Notes: generated from the sequence alone by a model not told the origin. A stretch of DNA of 64,000 bases from Elioraea sp. (GCF_022842375.1 NZ_JALHPR010000022.1:1-64000), one strand, 5' to 3'. Numbered from the stretch's first letter, positions 23,504 through 33,025 are shown. Program-made: numbers and translations.

Positions 23504-25411
23504 ATGCTGGTCCCGTCCCTCCGCCGCCTGCTCTCGCGCCGGCAGACAACGCTGCTCGCCGACACGGGCCTCGCCGCGCTCGCCGCCGCCGCTGCCTCCC
23601 TGCCCGAGATCGCCTGGTTCGGCGTTCCGCCCGAGGTGCTCGCCCCGCGCATGCTGGGCCTCGCGGCGCTGGGTTTGGGCATCTTCGCAGCCCTCGGCGT
23701 GCCGCGAGACAGCTGGCGCCACGGCGGCACGGTCGAGATGGCGCGTGCTGCGGCCGCCGCCATCCTCGCCGCGCTGGCGGGAAGCCTCATCGCCCACCTC
23801 GCCCTGCCCAACCCGCCGCGGCCGGGCACGATCGCGCTGCTGCTCCTCCTGCTGCCGAGCTTCGTGATCGGCGCGCGCGGCGCCTATCGCCTCGCGCTGC
23901 TGCTCGGCGTCCACCGCGATCCTGACGCGGCGCCCATCATCCTCGCCGGCGCCGGCGACCAGGCGGAGCTTCTGCTGCGTGCTCTCGCACGGCAGAGCGG
24001 GGCGCGGCACCGCGTCGTTGGCGTCGTCGCGGTCGATCCGAACATGGTGGGGCAGCGGCTGCACGGCGCGCCGGTGCTCGGCACGCTGCTCGAGCTTGGC
24101 GTGGTGCTCGACCGTCTCGCGGGAACGAAGGATGCGCCGGTCGCGGTCGCGGTCGCCTCGCGCGCCGTCTCCGGCCTCGCGCTGACGCAGCTGCGCGATG
24201 CGGCGGCCGACCATGGCCTGCCGCTCTTTGAGGTGCCGCGGCCGGCCGATCTCCGCCCGCGGCAACCCAGGCGCCGGCGTGACGATGCGCCCGCCGATCC
24301 GCAATCGCTGCTCGACAGGCCCGAGACGCCGATCGACCGTGCGATGATCGCGGCCGTCGCGCGCGGCAAGCGGGTTCTCGTCACCGGTGCCGGCGGGTCG
24401 ATCGGGTCGGAGCTTGTGCGCCAGGTGGCGGAAGCGGGACCGGCCCACCTCACGCTCGTCGACAACGGCGAGTTCGCGCTCTACGCGATCGACATGGAGA
24501 TCGCGGTCGCGCAGCCGAGGCTCGCGCGCGAGGCGGTGATCATGGACATCCGTGACCGCGAGCGCATCGCTGCCCTGTTCGCGCGCTCGCGGCCGGAGCT
24601 CGTGTTCCACGCAGCTGCGCTCAAGCACGTTCCGCTGGTCGAGGCGAACCCGCTCGAAGCGATCCTCACCAACGCCTGCGGCACCCGCAACGTCGCTGAT
24701 GCGGCTGTCACGGTCGGCGCCGAGGCGGTGGTGCTGATCTCGACCGACAAGGCCGTGAACCCGACCTCGGTGATGGGGGCCACCAAGCGGCTGGCCGAGA
24801 TGTACTGCCAGGGCCTCGACCTCAGGACCAAGGACGCGGCGAGCCCGACGCGGTTCGTCACGGTGCGGTTCGGCAATGTTCTGGGGTCGACCGGATCGGT
24901 CGTGCCGCTGTTCCAGGCGCAGCTCGCGCGCGGCGGCCCGCTGACCGTCACGCACCCCGACATGGTGCGCTACTTCATGACGACGAAGGAGGCCGTGGGC
25001 CTCGTGCTGCAGGCGATGGCGACGATGATCCGGGGTGGTTCCGTCGCCGAGACGGTCGAGCGTGGCGCGATCTTCGTTCTCGACATGGGCAAGCAGGTGC
25101 GCATCCTCGACCTTGCGCACAAGATGATCAGGCTTGCCGGGCTTCGCCCCGACGTCGACGTGAAGGTGCAGTTCACCGGCCTTCGCCCCGGCGAGAAGCT
25201 CTACGAGGAGCTGTTCCATGGGCGGGAGGAGCTTGTGCCGCTTGCCGTTCCCGGGCTTCTCGTCGCGCGGCCGCGCGTGGTGGACGTGCAGATCGTCGCG
25301 CGCGCGATCGACGAGGCGGGGGCCGCCGCGCGCGCCGGGCGCGACAAGCCTGCGCTCGCGCTGCTCTCGGTGATGGTACCGGAATTCGCTGCGCCCGCGG
25401 GCGGGAACTGA
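23504..25411 (+). CDS. Membrane-anchored UDP-sugar 4,6-dehydratase (WbpM/CapD/FlaA1-like)
   Basis: A 635-residue large-form nucleotide-sugar dehydratase. The N-terminal 140 residues carry about four membrane helices, followed by a first Rossmann-like domain (about 143-250). The catalytic SDR domain starts with VTGAGGSIGSE (293-303). The STDKAVNP motif (413-420) and M424 in place of the usual Tyr, with K428, are the pattern of WbpM-type inverting or retaining 4,6-dehydratases. Makes 4-keto-6-deoxy sugars for surface glycans. It runs into the AmpG-like gene 8 bp later. Confidence 0.9.
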   Translation: MLVPSLRRLLSRRQTTLLADTGLAALAAAAASLPEIAWFGVPPEVLAPRMLGLAALGLGIFAALGVPRDSWRHGGTVEMARAAAAAILAALAGSLIAHLALPNPPRPGTIALLLLLLPSFVIGARGAYRLALLLGVHRDPDAAPIILAGAGDQAELLLRALARQSGARHRVVGVVAVDPNMVGQRLHGAPVLGTLLELGVVLDRLAGTKDAPVAVAVASRAVSGLALTQLRDAAADHGLPLFEVPRPADLRPRQPRRRRDDAPADPQSLLDRPETPIDRAMIAAVARGKRVLVTGAGGSIGSELVRQVAEAGPAHLTLVDNGEFALYAIDMEIAVAQPRLAREAVIMDIRDRERIAALFARSRPELVFHAAALKHVPLVEANPLEAILTNACGTRNVADAAVTVGAEAVVLISTDKAVNPTSVMGATKRLAEMYCQGLDLRTKDAASPTRFVTVRFGNVLGSTGSVVPLFQAQLARGGPLTVTHPDMVRYFMTTKEAVGLVLQAMATMIRGGSVAETVERGAIFVLDMGKQVRILDLAHKMIRLAGLRPDVDVKVQFTGLRPGEKLYEELFHGREELVPLAVPGLLVARPRVVDVQIVARAIDEAGAAARAGRDKPALALLSVMVPEFAAPAGGN

Positions 25412-25418
25412 CGGGCGC

Positions 25419-26669
25419 ATGCGCGCGCTGCGGATCGACCGTCCGCTCGCCGTCATGCTCCTGCTCGGCTTCTCCGCCGGGCTCCCCCTGCCGCTGACCG
25501 GCTTCACGCTGCGGCAATGGTTCGCTGAAAGCAACGTTCCGCTCGGCCAGATCGGCCTCACCGCGCTGATCGGCTTCTCCTATTCGCTGAAATTCCTCTG
25601 GGCGCCGCTGCTTGACCATGCCCGCGCCCCGCTTCCCGCGCTCGGCCGCCGCCGCGGCTGGCTTGCCCCGGTGCAGGCGCTGCTCGCGGTGGCGATCGCG
25701 GCGATGGCGTTGACCGATCCGTCGCGCAATGCCACCGCAACGGTCGCCGTCGCGGTTCTCATCGCCTTCCTCTCCGCGACGCAGGATATCGCGATCGACG
25801 CGTTCCGGATCGAGAGCCTGCCGCCCGAGCGCCAGGGCCTCGGGCTTGCGGCCTATGTGTGGGGCTATCGGATCGCGCTGCTCGCGGCGAATGCGGGCGT
25901 GCTGTTCATGGTCGGGCGCACCGGCTGGCCTGGCGCGTTCCTCGCCATGGCAGGGCTGATGGCGATCGGGCTCGCGACCACGCTCTTCCTCGCGACCGAG
26001 CCGCCGCCGCCACCCGGCGTCTCGCGCGCTGGCTGGGGCAACTGGGTGTCGGCCGCTGTCGTCGCGCCGTTCCGCGATTTCCTCTCACGCCCCGGTGCGT
26101 GGCTGATCCTTGCTTTCGTCGCGCTCTTCAAGCTCGGCGAGGCGCTGGCCGGCATCATGACCGCACCGTTCTACCGCTCGCTCGGCTTCTCGCGCGAGGA
26201 TGTGGCGGCCGTCGCCGGCGTGTTCGGGCTGTTCGCCACGCTCGCGGGCGTCGCTGTCGGCGGCGTGCTGGTGGCCGGGATCGGCACGGGGCGCGCGTTG
26301 GTCGTCACGGGCGTTGCGCAGATGCTGTCGAACCTCATGTATGTCCCGCTCGCGGAGTCGGGGCGGGTGGTGGCGCTGCTCTGGGCCCAGGTGGGCGTCG
26401 AGAACGCGACCGATGGGCTGGCCGATGCCGCCTTCGTCGCCTACCTCTCGAGCCTGACGAGCACGGCCTTCACCGCCACGCAGTATGCGCTGCTCTCCTC
26501 CCTCGCCGCGCTGCCGCTGCGCACGATCGGCGGTGCCTCGGGCTATCTCGCCCAGGCGATGGGGTGGACGCCGTTCTTTCTCCTGACCACGGCGGCGGCG
26601 CTGCCGGGCCTGGCCGTCATGCTCGTGCTGCTGCGCCGGTTTCCGCCAGCATCGAAGGAGACATCGTGA
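25419..26669 (+). CDS. AmpG-like MFS permease
   Basis: A 416-residue transporter with about twelve helices. The N-terminal LLGFSAGLPLPLTGFTLRQW, KFLWAPLLDH and SATQDIAIDAFRIE blocks are those of AmpG, the muropeptide permease that brings anhydro-muropeptides into the cytoplasm for wall recycling. Homologues with other cargo exist, so the role is probable. The stop shares an A with the next start (TGATG), pointing to coupled translation. Confidence 0.85.
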   Translation: MRALRIDRPLAVMLLLGFSAGLPLPLTGFTLRQWFAESNVPLGQIGLTALIGFSYSLKFLWAPLLDHARAPLPALGRRRGWLAPVQALLAVAIAAMALTDPSRNATATVAVAVLIAFLSATQDIAIDAFRIESLPPERQGLGLAAYVWGYRIALLAANAGVLFMVGRTGWPGAFLAMAGLMAIGLATTLFLATEPPPPPGVSRAGWGNWVSAAVVAPFRDFLSRPGAWLILAFVALFKLGEALAGIMTAPFYRSLGFSREDVAAVAGVFGLFATLAGVAVGGVLVAGIGTGRALVVTGVAQMLSNLMYVPLAESGRVVALLWAQVGVENATDGLADAAFVAYLSSLTSTAFTATQYALLSSLAALPLRTIGGASGYLAQAMGWTPFFLLTTAAALPGLAVMLVLLRRFPPASKETS

Positions 26670-27040
26670 TGACCCTCCCGCCCGCCGGCTCGTGGCCTGC
26701 CTTCGTGCTGCCGCCGATCCTGCTGCTTGGCTCCAACGTGCTGATGACCTTTGCCTGGTATGGCCACCTGAAGCGCCCGCACTGGTCGATCGGCTTCGCC
26801 ATCCTCGTCTCCTGGGGCATCGCCTTCTTCGAATACTGCCTCGCCGTTCCCGCAAACCGCATCGGCTTCGGCACCTACTCGGCACAGCAGCTGAAGGTGA
26901 TGCAGGAGGTGATCACCATGGCGGTGTTCGCCGGCTTCGCCGTCTGGGTCCTCGGCGAGCGCCTTACCTGGAACTACGCGGCCGCGGCCCTCTGCCTCGT
27001 CGCGGCCGTGGTGTTCATCTTCCTGCCGAGCGGGACATGA
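26669..27040 (+). CDS. DMT-type small membrane protein (DUF486)
   Basis: A 123-residue four-helix membrane protein of the DUF486 family. Diagnostic are MTFAWYGHLK near 30, SWGIAFFEYCLAVPANRIG near 50-69 and the YSAQQLKVMQEVITM block near 75. The function is unknown; the family is distantly related to drug/metabolite transporters. Sits in an overlapping trio: 1 bp overlap with the AmpG-like gene, 4 bp with the aldolase. Confidence 0.85.
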   Translation: MTLPPAGSWPAFVLPPILLLGSNVLMTFAWYGHLKRPHWSIGFAILVSWGIAFFEYCLAVPANRIGFGTYSAQQLKVMQEVITMAVFAGFAVWVLGERLTWNYAAAALCLVAAVVFIFLPSGT

Positions 27041-27669
27041 ACGTGCGCGCCGCACTGGCCGAGGCTGCGCGAGAGGTCGCGCGCCGTGGCCTCGTCACCG
27101 GCACGGCCGGTAACGTGTCGCTGCGAAACGGCAACGAATTGCTGGTGACGCCGACGGGCCGTGACCTCGCGACCGTCACCGAGAGCGACATCGTCACCCT
27201 CGACGCCGAGGGCCGCGTGCTTGGCGGGGGAAAGCCGACGAGCGAGTGGCAGCTGCACCGCGCCATCCTTGCCGCGCGGCCTGACCTCGCCGCCGTGGTG
27301 CACACCCACAGCCCACATGCAACGGCAGCGTCGGCGTTGAAGCGGAACATTCCGGCCGTTCACTACATGGTGGTCGCCGCCGGCGGGGCGGACATTCCCT
27401 GCGCGCCCTATGCCACGCCTGGCGGCGAGGTGCTGGCCGCGCATGCCGCTGCCGCGCTCGCCGGGCGCGATGCCTGCCTGCTCGCCCATCACGGCGCGCT
27501 CGCTGCCGGCCCGACGCTCGCGGCCGCCATCGCGCTCGCGGTGGTGGTGGAGGACCTCGCCCGCACCTGGCTCACGCTGCTTGCCGTCACGCCCGATCCG
27601 CCGAGCCTCGGCGCCGATGACATCGCGGCGATGCGCACCGCCTGGGCGGCCTATCGCGGCTCCGCCTGA
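27037..27669 (+). CDS. Class II aldolase/adducin family protein
   Basis: A 210-residue zinc aldolase or epimerase fold similar to L-fuculose-phosphate aldolase. TGTAGNVSLR (21-30), PTGRDL, TSEWQLH (67-73, containing the catalytic Glu position), HTHSPHATA (88-96) and AHHGALAAG (about 148-156) give substrate- and zinc-binding residues. The substrate is probably a small sugar phosphate or a sugar-acid derivative. Its 3' end overlaps the convergent phoR-like gene by 19 bp. Confidence 0.85.
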   Translation: MNVRAALAEAAREVARRGLVTGTAGNVSLRNGNELLVTPTGRDLATVTESDIVTLDAEGRVLGGGKPTSEWQLHRAILAARPDLAAVVHTHSPHATAASALKRNIPAVHYMVVAAGGADIPCAPYATPGGEVLAAHAAAALAGRDACLLAHHGALAAGPTLAAAIALAVVVEDLARTWLTLLAVTPDPPSLGADDIAAMRTAWAAYRGSA

Positions 27670-29045
27670 ACGGCGGCGGGAAGCCAGACGGTGAAGGTGC
27701 TGCCGTGGCCTTCCTCGCTCTCGATCTCGAGCACGCCGCGGTGCCGGTTGACGATGTGCTTGACGATGGCAAGCCCGAGCCCCGTGCCGCCCACCGCGCG
27801 TGAGCGCGCGGCGTCGACGCGGTAGAACCGCTCCGTCAGGCGCGGGATGTGCAGGCGCGGAATGCCGGCGCCATCATCCGACACGGCAACGGCCACGCCC
27901 GCGCGGCGCCGCGCCTTCTCCCCGCCAGGCCCGTCGCGGCGGAGTGCGAGGCCGATGCGCCCGCCCTCGCGGCCATACTTCACGGCGTTGTCGAGCAGGT
28001 TGCCGAGAACCTGGGACAGTTGATCCGCATCGCCGACGATGTGCGGCAAACCCTCCTCGGCGGTGAGGTCGAGCGTGAGGCGACGCGCCGCGAGCCGCGG
28101 GCCCAGCGCCTCCGCGCTGCGGCGGGCGAGAACGGCGATGTCGAGCTCTGCCGTCGGTGGCGTATGCTCCGTCAACTCGATGCGCGAGAGGCTCAGCAGG
28201 TCTTCGATCAGCCGGCCCATGCGGCTTGCCTGCTCCGCCATGATCGGCAGGAAGCGGGCCTGCGCCTCGCGGTCATCGGCGGCGGGGCCGAGCAGCGTCT
28301 CGATGAAGCCGATCAGGCTGGTCAACGGCGTGCGCAGCTCATGGCTCGCGTTCGCCACGAAATCCGCGCGCATCTGCTCGAGCCGCCGCTCGCGCGTGCG
28401 ATCGGACAGCACGAGGAGAAGGCGCCCGCCGTCGGCCAGCGGCGGATCGAGCAGGATGGCCTGGGCGAGCAGCTCGCGCTCGATCGGCACGGGCAGCGTG
28501 ATCTCCGCGGTCTGCGGCCCGGCGCCGGCCAGTGCGCGGTCGACCGCGCTGCGAAGGGCCGGGTTGCGCAGGAGTGCGGCAAGGTCAGCCCCGTCGACGC
28601 CCAGCAGTGCGCGCGCGGCGGGGTTCAGAGCGACGGGCTGTGCATCCGCGCCGAGAACGGCAAGCGGATCGGGCAGGCGGGCGACGATCCGCACCGCTGC
28701 ATCGGCGTTCGCCGCTGCCTCGACGCCGCGCTGGCGCAGGCCGCTTGCCAGCCGCGCGGAAGCCTCGGCGATGCGCTTGAGCGGCGGCAGGAATGGCAGG
28801 GCCGCGATCGCCTCTCCTGCCTCGGCTGCTTTCAGCGCTGCTGTCAGCCGTGCGATGTCGCGCTGCCAGAGCCAGCCGAGCGTGACAGCCGCGGCACCGG
28901 CGGCGAGGGCCCCGACGGTGGCCACAATCGGGTCGAGCATGCCGACGGATGCGGCGAGCGCGAACAGCGAGGCCGGTGCCGCGCCGATCGCCGCAGCGAG
29001 GGCGAGCGGCATCCATGGCGTCGGTGGCGGAAGGCGCTGCGGCAT
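27651..29045 (-). CDS. Sensor histidine kinase, PhoR-like
   Basis: A 464-residue membrane kinase. Two N-terminal helices (12-35, 40-60) and a linker precede a PAS-like region (about 115-215). The HisKA H-box NASHELRTPLTS has phospho-acceptor H235; N-box LGNLLDNAVKYG (N353), VSDDGAGIP and GGTGLGLAIVKHIVNRHRG complete the ATPase domain. The overall plan is that of PhoR, sensor of phosphate limitation, but no response regulator or pst gene is adjacent, so the assignment stays tentative. Confidence 0.85.
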   Translation of the reverse strand: MPQRLPPPTPWMPLALAAAIGAAPASLFALAASVGMLDPIVATVGALAAGAAAVTLGWLWQRDIARLTAALKAAEAGEAIAALPFLPPLKRIAEASARLASGLRQRGVEAAANADAAVRIVARLPDPLAVLGADAQPVALNPAARALLGVDGADLAALLRNPALRSAVDRALAGAGPQTAEITLPVPIERELLAQAILLDPPLADGGRLLLVLSDRTRERRLEQMRADFVANASHELRTPLTSLIGFIETLLGPAADDREAQARFLPIMAEQASRMGRLIEDLLSLSRIELTEHTPPTAELDIAVLARRSAEALGPRLAARRLTLDLTAEEGLPHIVGDADQLSQVLGNLLDNAVKYGREGGRIGLALRRDGPGGEKARRRAGVAVAVSDDGAGIPRLHIPRLTERFYRVDAARSRAVGGTGLGLAIVKHIVNRHRGVLEIESEEGHGSTFTVWLPAAVQAEPR

Positions 29046-29058
29046 CGGCTGGGGTCGC

Positions 29059-30336
29059 TCAGAATGTCCGTTCGTCGAACCGTTCCGGCGCGGCCTCGAC
29101 GACGCGGGAGCCGCCGCGGCTCACCTCCATCAGCGACAGGCCGCGCTGGTTCGTGCCATCCGGCAAAAGCCTGACGATGCCCAGCACGCCAGCGAAGCCG
29201 ACCGGATCCATGATCGCTGCACGCGAGGCATCACGCCCCTCCGCCAGCACGGCCGCGATCGCCGCGGCATCGAACGCTACGCCCGCAACGAGCGGCGGGG
29301 TGGTGCCGAAGGCCTCGCCGTACCGCGCCTCGAACGCCGCGCGGCGCGCCTCGTCAGGTGCGCCATAGACCGTGCCGACGAGGGCGGGTTCGGTGCCGGC
29401 ATCGGTCATCGCGGCGAGCAGCGGCGTGCCGAGGAAGCGCACTGGCGGGTTGTCGATGTCGTAGTAGGGCAGCAGCGAGGCGACGGCGCGCAGCCGCTCG
29501 CCCCCATCGGCGAGGATCAGCGCATCGAACTCGGGCGGCGGGATGCGGGCGTCGCGCGCGATCTCGGCCGCGCGGCGCCGCCCCTCCGCCGTGCCGAGGG
29601 CGCGGGCGGCGCGGATCTGCGCATCGATCGGCCCGCGGCGGCGGGCATAGTCGGCGAGCCGCTGCACCGCACCCGTCGGGTTGCCGGAATACACCTCCTC
29701 GCGCACCAGCGTGCCGCCCGAATCCGTGACCGCCTGGCGATAGGCCTCGAGGACCACGCGGCCATAGGGCGTGTCGGGCACGATCGCGGCGAACCGCTCC
29801 GCCCCGCCGGCGCGGGCGGCGGCAACGACGCGGCGCACAGCGGGACCTGGCAGCTGGCCGAGCACGAACACGTTGTCGCGCGCGGCGGAGGCATCCGTGG
29901 TGAAGGCCAGAACGTTCACGCCTGCTGCCCGGGCGATCGGCGCCACGGCCTCGGTCTCGGCGGCGAATAGGGGGCCCAGGATCAGGCCTGCCCCCTCAGC
30001 CAGCGCTGCCTGCGCAGCCGCCGCCGCACCATCCGGCGTGCCCCGCGTGTCCTTTGGCAGCAGCACGAGCGGGGCGTTGTGCTGGAACAGCGCGAGCGTC
30101 GCGGCATCGAGCATCGCGCGGCCGACGGCGGCCTGCGGCCCCGACAACGGCAGCAGCAACGCCGCGCGTATGGTCCCGTCGGCCCCGATCGCAGGGCGCT
30201 GAACCATCGCCGGTGCGATGGGCGCGGGCGCCTGGGCGCCAGGGCGCGGTGCCGGCGCCTGTGGCCCGGCACAGGCTGCAAGAGCTAGGGTGAGGAGACC
30301 CAGCGGGACCAGGCATGACCGGACACGACGAACCAC
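29059..30336 (-). CDS. Penicillin-binding protein activator, LpoA-like lipoprotein
   Basis: A 425-residue lipoprotein: signal sequence, lipobox LAAC (about 19-22), a Pro/Ala linker, then a periplasmic-binding-protein-like domain (about 55-410) with IRAALLLPLSGPQAAVGRAM and ILGPLFAAETEAVAPIAR. In gammaproteobacteria LpoA activates PBP1a from the outer membrane. The gene is next to and divergent from rsmI, the same neighbourhood as in enterobacteria, which supports the call. Starts with GTG; its first 22 bp overlap the rsmI start region. Confidence 0.85.
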   Translation of the reverse strand: MVRRVRSCLVPLGLLTLALAACAGPQAPAPRPGAQAPAPIAPAMVQRPAIGADGTIRAALLLPLSGPQAAVGRAMLDAATLALFQHNAPLVLLPKDTRGTPDGAAAAAQAALAEGAGLILGPLFAAETEAVAPIARAAGVNVLAFTTDASAARDNVFVLGQLPGPAVRRVVAAARAGGAERFAAIVPDTPYGRVVLEAYRQAVTDSGGTLVREEVYSGNPTGAVQRLADYARRRGPIDAQIRAARALGTAEGRRRAAEIARDARIPPPEFDALILADGGERLRAVASLLPYYDIDNPPVRFLGTPLLAAMTDAGTEPALVGTVYGAPDEARRAAFEARYGEAFGTTPPLVAGVAFDAAAIAAVLAEGRDASRAAIMDPVGFAGVLGIVRLLPDGTNQRGLSLMEVSRGGSRVVEAAPERFDERTF

Positions 30337-31241
30337 CGTTAATCCCCCTCTCTTCCGCCGGGCCTCCGCCTGGCGGCGATGCCGCGGGCGCGCCCGGAAC
30401 GCTCACACTCGTCGCCACCCCGATCGGAAACCTGGGTGACATGGCCCCCCGTGGCCTTGCCGTGCTCGCCGCGGCCGACACGGTGCTGTGCGAGGATAGC
30501 AGGGTGACCGGGAAGCTGCTCGCCCGCCACGGTATCACCCGCACCCTCACGCCCTACCACGAACACAACGAAACGGCGATGACGCCGCGGGTACTCGCTG
30601 CCCTGGCTGGCGGCAGGCGCGTCGCGCTCGTCTCCGATGCCGGTATGCCGCTGGTCTCCGACCCCGGGTACCGGCTTGTCTCGGCAGCGGTCGCGGCGGG
30701 CCTGCGCGTCACTGCCGCCCCCGGCCCCTCGGCGGCATTGACGGCGCTCGCGCTGTCCGGCCTGCCGCCGCACCCGTTCCTGTTCCTGGGCTTCCTGCCG
30801 CCGAAGGCCGGGCCGCGGCGGGCGCGCATCAGTGCTCTCCGCGCGGCGGAGGATGCGGGGCTCACGGCAACGCTCGTGCTGTTCGAGGCGCCGCAGCGCA
30901 CGGGGGCGACGCTGGCCGACCTCGCCGACCTCCTCGGGCCCCGCCAGGGGGTTGTGGCGCGCGAGCTCACGAAGATGTTCGAGGAGGTTGCGCGCGACAG
31001 CCTGCCCGCGCTCGCCGCCCGCTACGCCGAGGCTCCCCCGCGCGGGGAGGTGACGATCGTGGTCGCGCCCGGCACTGGGGCGGCCGAGGCTGGCGACGAC
31101 GAGGTCACGGCCCTGCTCTCCCGCGCCCTCGGGGCGGGTGCGTCGGTGAAGGATGCGGCGGCAGAGGTGGCGGCAGCGACCGGGCGAGCGAAGCGCGCCG
31201 TCTATGCGCTCGCGCTCGACATCGCCAAGGATGGCGGCTAG
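30315..31241 (+). CDS. rsmI: 16S rRNA (cytidine-1402-2'-O)-methyltransferase
   Basis: A 308-residue SAM-dependent methyltransferase that modifies C1402 in the decoding centre. Family blocks: LVATPIGNLGDM (about 33-44), CEDSRVTGKLL, YHEHNE, LVSDAGMPLVSDPGYRLV and APGPSAALTALALSGLP, then LFEAPQRTGATL. The N-terminal 28 residues before the core are longer than usual and low in complexity, but no later start precedes the core. Its stop shares a CTAG with the convergent transporter gene. Confidence 0.95.
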   Translation: MTGHDEPPLIPLSSAGPPPGGDAAGAPGTLTLVATPIGNLGDMAPRGLAVLAAADTVLCEDSRVTGKLLARHGITRTLTPYHEHNETAMTPRVLAALAGGRRVALVSDAGMPLVSDPGYRLVSAAVAAGLRVTAAPGPSAALTALALSGLPPHPFLFLGFLPPKAGPRRARISALRAAEDAGLTATLVLFEAPQRTGATLADLADLLGPRQGVVARELTKMFEEVARDSLPALAARYAEAPPRGEVTIVVAPGTGAAEAGDDEVTALLSRALGAGASVKDAAAEVAAATGRAKRAVYALALDIAKDGG

Positions 31242-33025
31242 CGCGCGGGAGGCGGTCGCGTCAGCGCGATGCGACGCTGGTGCAGTTGCTCGATCGCCGG
31301 CCGATGCGCGATCGTCACGATCGCCGCACCTGGCAGGTGCGTGACGAGCAGCGTCATCATCTCCTCCTCGGCGGATGCCTCGAGAGCGCTCGTCGCATCA
31401 TGGATGAAGATCCAGCCTGGCTTGTGCAGCAGCGCGCGCGCGATGCCGAGACGCTGCTGGTCCTCGATGCTGAGCTCCTGCTCCCATGCGGCGAACGTGC
31501 CGAGCGAGGGGATGAGCGAGGCGAGGCCGACCTCGACCAGCGCCGCCGCCGCCTCGGCGCGCGGGACGTCGGCAGGTGCGCGCGGCTCGGCGAGGATGTC
31601 GGCGAGCGTCGCCTCGGGCAGATGCGGCTGCTCGCCGATGAAGAACGGCACGGCCCCCTCCGGCAGCTCGATCCGCCCGCTGCCCCAGACCGAGAGGCCG
31701 GCGACAGCGCGGAACAAGGCTGCCGCGGCAGGTGGCGTCGCTTCGACCAGAACGCGCTCGCCCGGCGCCACGGCGGCATTGAACCGCGACACGAGCACCG
31801 CGCCCGCGGGCGAGACGAGGCTGACATCGCGGAAGGTGAGGCCGGGCCCGTTCTCCGCCACGCGCTCGACCTCGTCCGGTCGCTCCCGCTCGGGCTCGTG
31901 GCCGATGTCGGTGGCGGCCTCGTACAATGCCAGCACGCGCGCGGCGGAGGCTTCCCATTGCGCGATCAGCGGGTAGTTGTCGGACATCCAGAACAACGCC
32001 GCCGTCACCTGCCCGAAGGCGAGCGCAACCTGCATCATCGTGCCGAGGCTCATCTCGCCGTCGAAATGGCGTGGGGCGAGCAGCAGGAGCGGAAGCGCCG
32101 TGGTGAGGAAGCCGAAGCCAGCGGTGAGGAAGGTCATGCGGCGGAACGAGATCGTCTGTTCCGCCCAGGTGGCGCGCACGCGGTCGAACCGGCTCGACAG
32201 CCGGCGCCGTTCCCCTGCCTCGGCACGGGCGAGCGCGATGGTGCTCGAATGCGACACGGCCTGGAGCAGCCCGCCGCGGAACGCCGCTTCCGCGGTCTGC
32301 CGCCTGTCGGTCGCGCGCACGAGCGGGTGCCCAACCCTGACGGTGATCGCGGCGCCAAGCGAGGCGTAGGCGAGTGCGACCCATACCATGTGGCCCGGGA
32401 TGGTGAGGGAGAGCACGCCTGCGCTGATCGTCACCGGGCCGGAGGTGAGCCACAGCATGCCGACGAACACGACGAACTGCAGCATCGCGTAGAGGAACGA
32501 GGAGAGGAAATCGACGACCAGCTCGCACACCACCCGCCCGTCCTCGGCGATGCGACCGTCCTCGTTCGCCTGTGCCGCGGCCGTATCCTTCAGCCGCGCA
32601 TGCCGGCCATCGGTCATCCATGTCCCGATGAGGGTGAGGGTGATGTGCCGGCGCAGCGTGATCTGCAGCATCCGCCTTGCCTGCAGCGCCGAGGCATGGA
32701 TCACCATCGCGCCGCCGAGGATGATGAGGAACAGCCAGGCCTGGCGCGTGAGCCCGGGCCAGGATTTCTGCTCGATCGCATCGAAGAAATCGGCATTCCA
32801 GAGCGCGAAGCGCACCATCAGCGCGATGAGTGCGCCGGTTGCCGTGGCAATGAAGGCGGCGAGCGCGAGCGCGCGCCACCGTGCCTCGCCGCGGAACACG
32901 GCGGCGAGCAGCCGCAGCATGCGCAGCGCTGCGGGCCCCGGGTGGGCCGGGCCGGGAAAGCGCGCGCGCAGGCCGGCGCGCTGGCCGATCCGCTCCGCCA
33001 TGGACGAGGGGTCGTCTGGGTGCAT
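31238..33025 (-). CDS. SbmA/BclA-like ABC protein with a degenerate ATPase domain
   Basis: A 595-residue fused membrane and nucleotide-binding protein of the YddA/BclA/SbmA-BacA superfamily, which imports peptides or cobalamin. Family marks in the membrane part are NEDGRIAEDGR (154-164) and AEAAFRGGLL (245-254). In the C-terminal domain (about 395-590) the Walker A position reads VEATPPAAAALF (427-438) with no GxxGxGK, the signature is LSIEDQQR (518-525) and Walker B is WIFIHDATSAL (538-548), lacking both the Asp and the catalytic Glu. The frame is intact, so this looks like a pseudo-ATPase rather than a pseudogene. ATG 33025 has AGAGAG six bases upstream. Confidence 0.8.
   Translation of the reverse strand: MHPDDPSSMAERIGQRAGLRARFPGPAHPGPAALRMLRLLAAVFRGEARWRALALAAFIATATGALIALMVRFALWNADFFDAIEQKSWPGLTRQAWLFLIILGGAMVIHASALQARRMLQITLRRHITLTLIGTWMTDGRHARLKDTAAAQANEDGRIAEDGRVVCELVVDFLSSFLYAMLQFVVFVGMLWLTSGPVTISAGVLSLTIPGHMVWVALAYASLGAAITVRVGHPLVRATDRRQTAEAAFRGGLLQAVSHSSTIALARAEAGERRRLSSRFDRVRATWAEQTISFRRMTFLTAGFGFLTTALPLLLLAPRHFDGEMSLGTMMQVALAFGQVTAALFWMSDNYPLIAQWEASAARVLALYEAATDIGHEPERERPDEVERVAENGPGLTFRDVSLVSPAGAVLVSRFNAAVAPGERVLVEATPPAAAALFRAVAGLSVWGSGRIELPEGAVPFFIGEQPHLPEATLADILAEPRAPADVPRAEAAAALVEVGLASLIPSLGTFAAWEQELSIEDQQRLGIARALLHKPGWIFIHDATSALEASAEEEMMTLLVTHLPGAAIVTIAHRPAIEQLHQRRIALTRPPPAR

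Noticed and set aside
29059-30336. Branched-chain amino-acid binding protein
   Set aside because: The fold is shared, but the lipobox, lack of transporter genes and pairing with rsmI favour an LpoA-like activator.
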